DNA from: Nitrosotalea sp.
GTDB lineage: Archaea; Halobacteriota; Syntropharchaeia; Alkanophagales; Methanospirareceae
Length of the DNA stretch: 5,625 nucleotides
Assembly (NCBI GenBank): GCA_020725315.1
Contig: DYFG01000101.1
Coordinates: 1 to 5,625, forward strand
Reading direction: 5' to 3'
Shown here: positions 1 to 5,468 of the stretch, piece after piece
Numbering within the stretch: position 1 is the stretch's first letter
Layout of the letters: each line of letters opens with the position of its first letter
The notes under the pieces: model-generated
Database searches by the model: none
What the model was told of the DNA's origin: nothing
The model's input: only the letters and a program-made list of their open reading frames with translations
Translations under genes and position numbers: made by a program

Positions 1-24
1 TGTGGCTTGTTCACTATTTTTCTC

Positions 25-66
25 ATCTTTTAAAGATTTTGATACACCATACTATATAATATAAAA
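25..66 (+). promoter_or_regulatory. Archaeal TATA promoter of larE, leaderless type
   Basis: An A/T-rich TATATAAT element lies at 53-60, about 26 bases before the ATG at 79. Archaeal TATA boxes sit about 25-27 bases before the transcription start, so the mRNA probably begins at or next to the start codon. In agreement, no Shine-Dalgarno-like purine run precedes the ATG (the bases just before it are pyrimidine-rich). A perfect 13-base palindrome, ATCTTT-T-AAAGAT at 25-37, lies just upstream and could be a regulator site or chance in AT-rich DNA. The TATA box is seen; the start site is inferred. Confidence 0.6.
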
Positions 67-78
67 CATACCTTTATT

Positions 79-927
79 ATGCCGAGCATAGGGAAAGAGA
101 AACTTGAAGAATTGAGAAGAGAAATAGGCGAAAAAGAGAATTTACTCGTTGCGTTCTCAGGTGGTGTAGACAGTGGCTTCCTGCTGAAGGTTGCTCATGA
201 TCTGCTTGGTAAAGAGCGTGTCCTGGCTGTAACGGTGGACAGTGAATTGTTTCCGAGAAGGGAGTTAGCAGATCTTAAGGAGTTTTTAAAACATACCGAT
301 ATCTCTCATAAGATAGTGCGGTTCTCGTGGCAGAGAAGCGATGATTTTGTCAGAAATCCGTATAATAGATGCTACTATTGCAAACGTGAATGTGCAAAGC
401 TGTTAAAAGATATTGCGGCTGAAGAAGGGATAACAACCATTGCAGAAGGCGTTACTCTTTCCGACATTGATGAGCACCGTCCAGGCATTGTTGCATCCCG
501 CGAAGGAGGTGTATGGCACCCCCTGGTCGAGGTAGGCATAACAAAAAATGAGGTACGGCACTTAGCGAAGGAGATAGGACTACCATTCTGGGCTAAGCCC
601 TCTTCGCCTTGTTTGGCTACACGGATAGAATACGGAGAGCGGATAACAGAGGAAAGACTCAAGATGATAGAAGCGGCTGAGGATTTTTTAAAAGATAGGG
701 GATTTAAGCAGTTCAGGGTTCGGCTGCATCGTGGCGGAATAGCGAGGATAGAGGTTGATAAAAAAGAATTGAACGCTTTTTGTGATGCTACCATTATTGA
801 AGAGGTATACCGAAAATTGATAATACTCGGGTTCAATTACGTCACGCTTGACCTTGAGGGATATCGAAGTGGGAGTATGGATAACCTTCACCCACCCACA
901 AACTTGGCTCGTTCTGACAATTTATAA
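79..927 (+). CDS. larE: LarE-family ATP-dependent sacrificial sulfur transferase (PP-loop protein)
   Basis: 282 residues, close to the usual family length. LarE adenylates a pyridinium carboxylate intermediate and transfers sulfur to it while building the nickel-pincer nucleotide cofactor of lactate racemase and related enzymes. An N-terminal PP-loop ATP-binding motif SGGVDS is at residues 27-32. Cysteines C98 and C101 (NRCYYC) and C178 (KPSSPCLATR) match the three-cysteine LarE class reported to hold a [4Fe-4S] cluster; in the single-cysteine class the residue equivalent to C178 is sacrificed as sulfur donor. The C-terminal LDLEGYRSGSMD signature is at 257-268. The ATG at 79 fits a leaderless promoter. 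No larB, larC or racemase gene is in the window, so the final acceptor is unknown; another thiolation role is possible. The 3' end overlaps thrS on the opposite strand. Family assignment is firm; the exact substrate is inferred. Confidence 0.9.
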   Translation: MPSIGKEKLEELRREIGEKENLLVAFSGGVDSGFLLKVAHDLLGKERVLAVTVDSELFPRRELADLKEFLKHTDISHKIVRFSWQRSDDFVRNPYNRCYYCKRECAKLLKDIAAEEGITTIAEGVTLSDIDEHRPGIVASREGGVWHPLVEVGITKNEVRHLAKEIGLPFWAKPSSPCLATRIEYGERITEERLKMIEAAEDFLKDRGFKQFRVRLHRGGIARIEVDKKELNAFCDATIIEEVYRKLIILGFNYVTLDLEGYRSGSMDNLHPPTNLARSDNL

Positions 928-2801
928 GAGAGCGGTAATTTACGGAACGGTTTGGTTTTAAACTCTTCCTCAATCCGTTTCTTCAACTCCAAAGCACTCA
1001 TCTCCTCTACCTTTTGCTCCTCTTGATTCGATTCCCCCCTTATAGTGACATTCAACGTCTTTCTCTCCACTTCCTTCTCGCCTACCACCGCAACGTACGG
1101 AATCCATTCACGACCCGCATCCCTTATCTTCTTCGATACGGTCTCATCTCGATCGTCCACATCTACTCGTATTCCGTTCAGTAAGGGTAGAAGCTCCTCG
1201 ATGTATTCCAAATGTCTTCCCGCTACGGGAATTATCCTCACCTGGGTAGGAGAGAGCCATAAGGGAAGCATGGGCAGAAATCCCTTCTGCTTATCCAGAT
1301 ACGCCTTCTCCAATAACGCATAGATGCATCGTTCAATCGCTCCGCTTGGCGAACAATGGAGTATAATCGGACTTTTTCGCACTCCATCTGCATCCGTATA
1401 GGTTATACCATACCGTTCTGCATTCTCAACGTCTATCTGGACGGTGGAGAGCGCTGATGCCTTCCCCAGTGCATCCACGAAGTTGAACTCGAACTTGAGC
1501 ACGAAATAGAAGAAGCGCTGGTCCCATATCTCTATCAACACGGGTTTCCCTGCTATTCGCACCAAATCCTCTACAAAATCTTTATTAGCCTCATCCTCAT
1601 AGAAATCCCTTGTAAATCGTATCGCCACCTCGTAGTCCCCGGGCGGAAATCCTATCTCCTCTAAAACACGCATACACAGCTCAAATTGCTTCTTGAACTC
1701 CGCCAAAGCTTCTTCCATACTCTTACAGAACGTGTGCATATCCGGCATCGTGAACTTTCTCAAACGACGGAGCCCAACAAGCTCCCCTCGCTTCTCCTTT
1801 CTGAACGACGGTGCAAGCTCGAAGATCTTCAAGGGCAAGTTCTTGTACGATATGCTCATCTCATTACTCATGAGAAATTGCCCGAAGCAGGCTGAAAACC
1901 TCAAGAACAAATCAGGCTTACCTCCTTTTCCTACCAGTGAATACTGCCGTGCAGGAAACCGTTCGAGGTAATCTTTCAGCGATGGATGCCATACACTATA
2001 CATTATGGGCGTCTCCACCTCAACCGCGCCGTATTCTGCTACGGAAGCCCTGACGTACTCTTCCAAGAGCGTCTTTATCAACTTGCCCTTAGGATAAAAC
2101 CGCAAATTCCCGGGATCTGATGAGGGTTCGTAATCTGCGATCTCTAACCGCTTCATCAGTTCTACATGTGGTGGTATCTTATCCACCTCTCTCCGCTTCT
2201 CACTTTCATACAGGAAGAACTTCCTTAAGTTCTCTTTGTTATCTTCAAATTCAAAATCCGCAGTTCCTACAAGGTTTCCTTGTTCATCCATAAAGAAGAA
2301 ATGCGATACCGCCTTTTCCTCCGCTTCTAACGCCTTTGATTCTCTTTTCACTTCCGCTTCTTTCACCTCTGCCCCCTCAGAAACCGTTATCTTCCGTGAT
2401 AACTCGGATAACGGATGCCCCTTGCATCTCAGTGTAAACGATTTATACCAGCCGAACGGTGCTCTCTTTACTTCTATACCGCTTGCATGCAAATACTCTG
2501 CCATCTCTCTCAATATCTCGATGCTCTGCTCTGGTGAAGCGAGTTCAGAGCTTAAATGCGCATACGGATACAAAACGACCCTTTCCGCATTAACTTGCTT
2601 AAAAATAGAAGTGATTTCGTCCACAGCCTTCCCAACGATATAGTTCACATTCTCCGCGTCTTCCCTTTCGACCGCAACAAAAACAACCAGCGCTTCTTCA
2701 ATCCGCTCGCTCTTCCTCGCATCCTCTATCTCCTCTGCAATCCTCGTCTTCTCCTTCGCTTCATATTCGATGTAATCAGAATGGATGAACAGTAATTGCA
2801 A
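888..2801 (-). CDS. thrS: Threonyl-tRNA synthetase, archaeal type with DTD-like editing domain
   Basis: Complete 637-residue cytoplasmic enzyme that charges tRNA-Thr. Residues 1-140 are the archaea-specific editing domain related to D-Tyr-tRNA deacylase, which removes mischarged Ser; it opens LLFIHSDYIEYEAKEK and keeps H82 (YAHLSSE), K120 (GWYKSF) and E133 (HPLSELSR), matching catalytic positions known in Pyrococcus ThrRS. The class II core carries motif 2 at about 333-358 (FRKEKRGELVGLRRLRKFTM), zinc ligands C305, H356 and H482, and motif 3 GAIER at 487-491. The anticodon-binding domain runs from about 517 to 612, with the usual C-terminal KFVGG. The start is TTG at 2801: GAGGTG stands at 2808-2813 with 6 bases spacing, and an in-frame TGA lies two codons upstream, excluding a longer protein. 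The 3' end overlaps larE by 40 bases. Tnp debris starts about 100 bases upstream, and no clear TATA box is seen between. Confidence 0.97.
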   Translation of the reverse strand: MQLLFIHSDYIEYEAKEKTRIAEEIEDARKSERIEEALVVFVAVEREDAENVNYIVGKAVDEITSIFKQVNAERVVLYPYAHLSSELASPEQSIEILREMAEYLHASGIEVKRAPFGWYKSFTLRCKGHPLSELSRKITVSEGAEVKEAEVKRESKALEAEEKAVSHFFFMDEQGNLVGTADFEFEDNKENLRKFFLYESEKRREVDKIPPHVELMKRLEIADYEPSSDPGNLRFYPKGKLIKTLLEEYVRASVAEYGAVEVETPIMYSVWHPSLKDYLERFPARQYSLVGKGGKPDLFLRFSACFGQFLMSNEMSISYKNLPLKIFELAPSFRKEKRGELVGLRRLRKFTMPDMHTFCKSMEEALAEFKKQFELCMRVLEEIGFPPGDYEVAIRFTRDFYEDEANKDFVEDLVRIAGKPVLIEIWDQRFFYFVLKFEFNFVDALGKASALSTVQIDVENAERYGITYTDADGVRKSPIILHCSPSGAIERCIYALLEKAYLDKQKGFLPMLPLWLSPTQVRIIPVAGRHLEYIEELLPLLNGIRVDVDDRDETVSKKIRDAGREWIPYVAVVGEKEVERKTLNVTIRGESNQEEQKVEEMSALELKKRIEEEFKTKPFRKLPLSYKLSERAKFVGG

Positions 2802-2899
2802 TTTTCACACCTCAGGACCTTTTTACTTTTCCTACTATTCCCTTTGTTAGAGCACGAGATAGGGAGACCAAAGCTGCGAACGATAATCCAGAATTGGAT

Positions 2900-2930
2900 G
2901 TGACATCCTCCTACCTATGAATAGGTAGGC
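2900..2930 (-). repeat. IS200/IS605-like right-end hairpin
   Basis: A perfect inverted repeat: CCTACCTAT at 2910-2918 and ATAGGTAGG at 2921-2929, a 9-base arm (realistically an 8-pair stem with a 4-base loop). It overlaps the stop codon of the tnpB remnant, where subterminal right-end hairpins of IS200/IS605 elements usually lie. These elements have such single-strand hairpins instead of terminal inverted repeats. On the minus strand it is followed by GAGGATGTCAC, ending near 2900, a plausible element end. A second small inverted repeat, GGATG-TGA-CATCC, lies at 2896-2908. The hairpin is seen; the exact element end is a guess. Confidence 0.6.
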
Positions 2931-3060
2931 ATCCGGTTCCTCCTTCCACGATAGAACTTGCTCTCACGAGTAGTGGTTCCACCTCAGGAGGCGCAAAGGG
3001 TGTGCCCCACCCCGCCCTATTTAGGATATTTATTGTGGCGTTTATATCCCTATCCAGCCT
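2900..3060 (-). ncRNA. Candidate omega-RNA (reRNA) scaffold remnant
   Basis: In IS200/IS605 and IS607 elements the guide RNA of TnpB comprises the 3' end of the tnpB transcript plus the right end, with the guide formed by flanking DNA. Here the preserved part of tnpB plus the end hairpin covers just that segment, while the rest of the gene is gone. If transcribed, the guide would start near 2899 and read into the thrS upstream region. Expression and function are not visible from sequence; the segment may simply be decayed. Confidence 0.25.
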
Positions 3061-3120
3061 CCCATAGTTATATTCTTTCTCACCACTCTTATATCGTTTG
3101 ATTATCACCTGCTTTATCAC
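2911..3120 (-). pseudogene. tnpB: TnpB (IS200/IS605 OrfB-type) C-terminal remnant
   Basis: A 69-codon open stretch whose middle part, DRDINATINILNRAG (residues 23-37), is the conserved TnpB C-terminal signature; the Asp of RDINA corresponds to the third RuvC catalytic acid. The following EVEPLLVRASSIVEGGT (46-62) resembles the tail of archaeal IS605-type TnpB proteins. Everything N-terminal is missing: no helix-turn-helix, no first two RuvC acids, and no zinc-ribbon CxxC pairs, which normally lie just before the DRD motif. Full TnpB has roughly 350-420 residues, so more than four fifths is lost. The first 20 residues look unrelated or scrambled, so the real remnant is about 2911-3060. It is a decayed fragment, not a working gene. 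Confidence 0.75.
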
Positions 3121-3125
3121 ACCTT

Positions 3126-3272
3126 CTATCTTAGGTTATCCTTGCATATCCCTCGGTGGGCAGCCAGCCAAGGCCTGAGCATAGAAGCCCTATTCTCGCA
3201 GCCGTTGGTGTGGGCTTCACCCCTAACCCACTCGCCAGCTGAGTGGTTAACGGCTTCGTGTCTGTATCCAGC
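3126..3272 (-). pseudogene. IS1595-family transposase C-terminal fragment
   Basis: The minus-strand frame encodes GYRHEAVNHSAGEWVRGEA (about 3269-3213) followed by HTNGCENRASMLRPW and LAAHRGICKDNL, ending in TAG at 3126-3128. This matches the last part of IS1595-group DDE transposases, with their VNHSxGEYVxG...HTNxxEN block (holding the third catalytic residue) and the HRGxxKDxL segment. Only about 46 of roughly 300 residues are left, and even the usual end after KDNL is cut. The open frame continues upstream to 3398, but those residues show no transposase similarity, so the true fragment starts near 3270. It abuts the tnpB remnant at 3120. Family recognition is from memory of motifs, without alignment. 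Confidence 0.7.
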
Positions 3273-3317
3273 CTCGCCGACTATAATGCTGCGTGCAACA
3301 TACGAGACTTTTCTCAA
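3273..3317 (+). pseudogene. Possible second TnpB tail fragment
   Basis: The plus-strand frame reads LADYNAACNIRDFSQ at 3273-3317. ADYNAAxNI is the form of the TnpB C-terminal signature in many elements (an Asp, then N-A-A and N-I). The match is only about ten residues, but it begins exactly where the IS1595 fragment on the opposite strand stops (3269-3273), as expected for a junction of two pieces. The frame stays open to 3461 with a Lys/Glu-rich stretch that resembles no known TnpB tail. It could be chance. Confidence 0.3.
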
Positions 3318-3428
3318 GGCGAAAAAAATCGGCCGATTGGATATACCAAGAGAAAGATCAAGGAGAGGGGAGAGAATAGAGATCAACTTATCAAGCAAGT
3401 AATGAGGGAAGGAAAGATGGTTGATTTC

Positions 3429-3476
3429 ACGAAGAAGAAGAAGAAGATAGAAAGGTTCTGATGATAAAAAGAACCT
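3429..3476 (-). terminator. Hairpin plus pyrimidine tract ending the gvp operon
   Basis: Read on the minus strand, AGGTTCT (3476-3470) and AGAACCT (3459-3453) form a perfect 7-pair stem with a 10-base loop that includes a T-run. The stem overlaps the gvpO stop codon and is followed by a pyrimidine tract, TTCTATC then (TTC)n, down to about 3430. This would separate the gvp operon from the IS debris and thrS. Archaeal termination depends mainly on U-rich tracts, and this one is interrupted by C, so strength is unclear. Confidence 0.5.
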
Positions 3477-3756
3477 ATTCTTCCCTATACCATCTCTCTT
3501 TATCTAAATCCGTCCTCTTCCTTAAAACCACTCGCTCATATCCAAGAAGCTCCTTATTCTCATCCAGCTTCAATTCATACCGTCCGAGGAGGTCCTGAGA
3601 ATCTGGAACCGCTCTCCTTTCTAATACCTCAATCAATACCTTCCATTCGTTCTCCTCTTTCTTAACACTTATAACGCTCTCAGCCTTCTTATCCAGGAGC
3701 TCCTCTATTATCCCCTTCGCTTTCTCTCCCAAATCCATGATCGTTTCAGTAGCCAT
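3475..3756 (-). CDS. gvpO: Gas vesicle protein GvpO
   Basis: 93 residues, a little shorter than haloarchaeal GvpO. The core WKVLIEVLERRAVPDSQDLL (residues 38-57), continuing GRYELKLDENKELLGYERV, is the GvpO signature (W..xVEVLExxRxPDxxDxLaxYEVxLDxxGELxxYxR). The first 25 residues form a charged amphipathic helix. GvpO is a small soluble accessory protein, encoded beside GvpN, that in haloarchaea is needed for normal vesicle formation; its biochemical role is not settled. GAGGTGA at 3763-3769 gives a 6-base spacing to the ATG at 3756. That ribosome site overlaps the gvpN stop (TGA, 3768-3770), so translation of the two is probably coupled (11-base gap). A terminator-like hairpin overlaps the stop codon. 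Confidence 0.9.
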   Translation of the reverse strand: MATETIMDLGEKAKGIIEELLDKKAESVISVKKEENEWKVLIEVLERRAVPDSQDLLGRYELKLDENKELLGYERVVLRKRTDLDKERWYREE

Positions 3757-3767
3757 ATTAAATCACC

Positions 3768-4853
3768 TCAATAATTATCATCCGGCATTTCACCTTCGCC
3801 TTCATCACTTCCGCTTGCGCTTACTTTTGTTCTTCTAATTGAAGCAGCGACAACTTCTTCTATCTTGCTTTTTAGTCTCTCGTAATCCGCCGGTCCCCTT
3901 ACTTTAGACGTTAGAACATCCGCACATATACGTTTAATCCCTTCATTCTCATACCTGTTTAACACTTCCAATCCCTGTGCAATCATGATGCATGCACGAG
4001 TACCAGGCTTTGCTATACCATCGCCACCCACATCTTCCAGCTCTCTTAAACTTCTTACCACCTTCACCAGACGCTCTGCTATCTTCCTCGGAATGTTTGT
4101 ATGTGCCATAACGATCTCCACCTCGGTCTCGAAATCATAGAAATCCATGTAGATGCCAACGAGCCGGTCAAGCAAAGCATCTTGCGGTCTATATACACCC
4201 GCGTATTCAATGGGATTAGAAGTGAAGATGGCATTGAAGTCAGGATGAACGCGAACGTAGCGTTCCTCTCCGAATTTAGTAGGCAGCTCAAGTATCCCCT
4301 CTTCGAGAACTGAAAGAAGGACGTTGTTTGCCGCTGGCTTTGTCCTCGAGAACTCGTTGTAAACGAGCGTGTAGCCGTATTTGCATGCCAGCGTTAGGGG
4401 ATTATCCACCCAGGTTGCCTCCATTGTCTCCGCAGTTTTATATACATTATGGACAAATCTATCGCTTAGAGTCTGCCTTTCAAATCTTGAGTATCCTCCA
4501 ATCAAGTCTGTTGTTGTCATCTGCTCGTCTCCATTTATCCATACCGTAGGTCTTCCTAATTTAGACGCCACATGCATCGCCAGTGCGGTCTTCCCGCACC
4601 CAGTAGGTCCTATTATATGAACTGGATACCCGGCATCTATCCATAGCAAGACCCGCTCTTCTATATCCCTCACCGCCGGTGTCTCAACGAAATTTATCTC
4701 CTCCGGCACCAGATATTCTGCTTCAATACTCTTTATATCTAACCCTAGTTTCTTCCCTCTCTCTGCTATCTCTCTCCTTTTGTCTTCCAAATCAGTATGT
4801 ATCTGTCCTCCTCTTACTATCCTTTTGTGCGTATCCTCATATCTCATCCTCAT
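3768..4853 (-). CDS. gvpN: Gas vesicle protein GvpN, MoxR-type AAA+ ATPase
   Basis: 361 residues. The GvpN core begins at FVETPAVRDIEERVL (55-69), with Walker A GPTGCGKT at 82-89, the GvpN signature TLVYNEFSRTKPAANNVLLSVLEEG (162-186) containing the Walker B region, sensor 1 TSNP at 211-214, a likely arginine finger in LLDRL (R230) and a sensor-2-like PGTR at 283-286. GvpN is thought to act as a chaperone-like ATPase that lets small bicones grow into full gas vesicles. The canonical Walker B Asp is Asn here (N166, codon AAC) while the next Glu (E167) is kept; this may be common in the family. A charged extension of about 50 residues precedes the core and an acidic tail (350-359) follows it. 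AAGGAGG at 4861-4867 favours the ATG at 4853; an ATG two codons on is possible. Confidence 0.95.
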   Translation of the reverse strand: MRMRYEDTHKRIVRGGQIHTDLEDKRREIAERGKKLGLDIKSIEAEYLVPEEINFVETPAVRDIEERVLLWIDAGYPVHIIGPTGCGKTALAMHVASKLGRPTVWINGDEQMTTTDLIGGYSRFERQTLSDRFVHNVYKTAETMEATWVDNPLTLACKYGYTLVYNEFSRTKPAANNVLLSVLEEGILELPTKFGEERYVRVHPDFNAIFTSNPIEYAGVYRPQDALLDRLVGIYMDFYDFETEVEIVMAHTNIPRKIAERLVKVVRSLRELEDVGGDGIAKPGTRACIMIAQGLEVLNRYENEGIKRICADVLTSKVRGPADYERLKSKIEEVVAASIRRTKVSASGSDEGEGEMPDDNY

Positions 4854-4865
4854 AGCTATCCCTCC

Positions 4866-4897
4866 TTCTTACAATATATATCTATCGAGAAATATGC
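4866..4897 (-). promoter_or_regulatory. TATA-like element before gvpN
   Basis: AGATATATATT on the minus strand (4883-4873) is a good archaeal TATA match in the gap before gvpN. Its centre is about 25 bases from the gvpN ATG, so a transcript started by it would begin almost at the start codon and lack the well-placed AAGGAGG at 4861-4867. Either the start site is displaced, or the element is accidental and gvpN is read from the gvpA promoter by read-through. Confidence 0.3.
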
Positions 4898-4925
4898 CCC
4901 CACTGGTAACACTTTTTCGTTTTAC

Positions 4926-4987
4926 AAAAAATAAAAAAAGGGTATTGTTGTGTCTATACCACTCTGGTTTGGGGCTTAGCTATCCCC
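4926..4987 (-). terminator. Internal U-tract terminator between the gvpC-position ORF and gvpN
   Basis: The minus strand reads T7-A-T6 at 4939-4926, a typical archaeal oligo-U termination signal. It lies 40 bases after the stop of the 56-codon ORF. A small inverted repeat (GGGG at 4987-4984, CCCC at 4974-4971) overlaps that stop codon. Partial termination here would give abundant gvpA message and scarce gvpN/gvpO message, in keeping with structural versus accessory roles. Confidence 0.5.
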
Positions 4988-5150
4988 AGAATTCCTTCGC
5001 ATACTCGCCAAATCGCTCTACTATCTCTTTTGTCCCTCTTTGCATTTCCGCTGTTTTCTCTTTTATACCGCGCTGTAGCTCTGCAACGCCAGCTTCTACC
5101 CTTTCCCTTACCGCTTTGGAAGCCGCAACTTTTTCTTTAACTGATGCCAT
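4980..5150 (-). CDS. Small helical protein in the gvpC position (candidate minimal GvpC)
   Basis: 56 codons, ATG at 5150 to TAG at 4980-4982. Supporting evidence: GGTGA at 5157-5161 with 6 bases spacing, a 30-base gap after gvpA on the same strand, and a place between gvpA and gvpN where haloarchaea carry gvpC. The protein opens MASVKEKVAASKAVRERV, has no Pro or Cys, and is rich in Ala, Glu, Lys and Arg, so one long amphipathic helix is expected; the end is aromatic (FGEYAKEFWG). Residues 23-33 (AELQRGIKEKT) and 34-44 (AEMQRGTKEIV) are an 11-residue tandem repeat, 7 of 11 identical, and five of those seven identities use different codons, which supports selection on the protein. GvpC strengthens vesicles by binding outside the GvpA ribs through helical repeats (33 residues in cyanobacteria). 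This protein is far shorter than known GvpC, so the role is inferred. Confidence 0.7.
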   Translation of the reverse strand: MASVKEKVAASKAVRERVEAGVAELQRGIKEKTAEMQRGTKEIVERFGEYAKEFWG

Positions 5151-5180
5151 CTCTTGTCACCAGACCCTAATCTAAGCTGC

Positions 5181-5402
5181 TTACTCTGCTGGAGCTGCTA
5201 TCGCCGCCTGTTCTATCTTTGTTATCTCCTCTGCGTAGTGGAGGAAGGTGTCCACGGAAGCGATGACTACCCTCGCTTCTATGGTCAATAGCTCGATTCC
5301 CACTAGCGATATTCTCGCCCACAGGTCCACAACTATTCCCTTGTCCAGTATTCTATCCAATACTTCTGCCAGACTCGATACATCTGGGCTTTGTGTTACC
5401 AT
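5181..5402 (-). CDS. gvpA: Major gas vesicle structural protein GvpA
   Basis: 73 residues, the normal GvpA length. GvpA polymerises into the ribs of the gas-permeable, water-excluding protein shell that gives buoyancy. The sequence shows the alpha-beta-beta-alpha layout: helix about 8-20 (SSLAEVLDRILDKG), hydrophobic beta hairpin about 22-46 (GIVVDLWARISLVGIELLTI), and helix about 47-64 (IASVDTFLHYAEEITKIE). The short C-terminal tail is Ala-rich. No signal peptide is present, as expected. GGAGGT at 5411-5416 with 8 bases spacing is the strongest ribosome site in the window and supports the ATG at 5402. It is first gene of the operon, behind a strong TATA promoter. Only one gvpA copy is visible here. 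Confidence 0.98.
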   Translation of the reverse strand: MVTQSPDVSSLAEVLDRILDKGIVVDLWARISLVGIELLTIEARVVIASVDTFLHYAEEITKIEQAAIAAPAE

Positions 5403-5468
5403 TTTTCTTTACCTCCAGTAATATCTCTGGGAGAGTATACAAAAAAGTTTCGGTTATAGCAGGATCTG

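Larger units (their letters stand above)
2802..3474. other. Insertion-sequence graveyard between thrS and gvpO, without an intact gene
   Basis: This 673-base stretch has no complete gene. From left to right it holds the thrS leader (2802-2899), an IS200/IS605-type end hairpin and tnpB 3' remnant (2900 to about 3120), an IS1595-family transposase C-terminal piece (about 3126-3270), a possible second tnpB tail on the other strand (about 3273-3317), A/G-rich sequence with no recognisable product, a (GAA)n tract near 3431-3446, and the terminator hairpin of gvpO. The IS1595 part appears more GC-rich than its surroundings. The fragments abut each other, which suggests repeated insertion and deletion at one place. 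Confidence 0.75.

Noticed and set aside
1045..2795. Several plus-strand open frames of 69-135 codons antisense to thrS
   Set aside because: All are mirror frames of a strongly conserved synthetase gene, with no domain or start signal of their own.
2901..2934. CRISPR-like repeat, suggested by recurring CATCC and CCTACC words
   Set aside because: The words come from one hairpin and a small neighbouring inverted repeat; there are no regularly spaced repeats.
3273..3398. N-terminal part of the minus-strand open frame that contains the IS1595 fragment
   Set aside because: Residues before GYRHEAVNHS do not resemble IS1595 transposases; this is out-of-family DNA read through by chance.
3318..3461. 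Lys/Glu-rich open frame on the plus strand after the ADYNAACNI motif
   Set aside because: Its composition follows from an A/G-rich tract with (GAA)n repeats; it has no recognisable domain and no own start with a ribosome site.
4780..5175. 131-codon plus-strand open frame across the gvpA-gvpN gap
   Set aside because: It lies antisense to the 56-codon ORF and the gvpN start, is Ser/Leu/Phe-rich like a shadow frame, and has no ribosome site.
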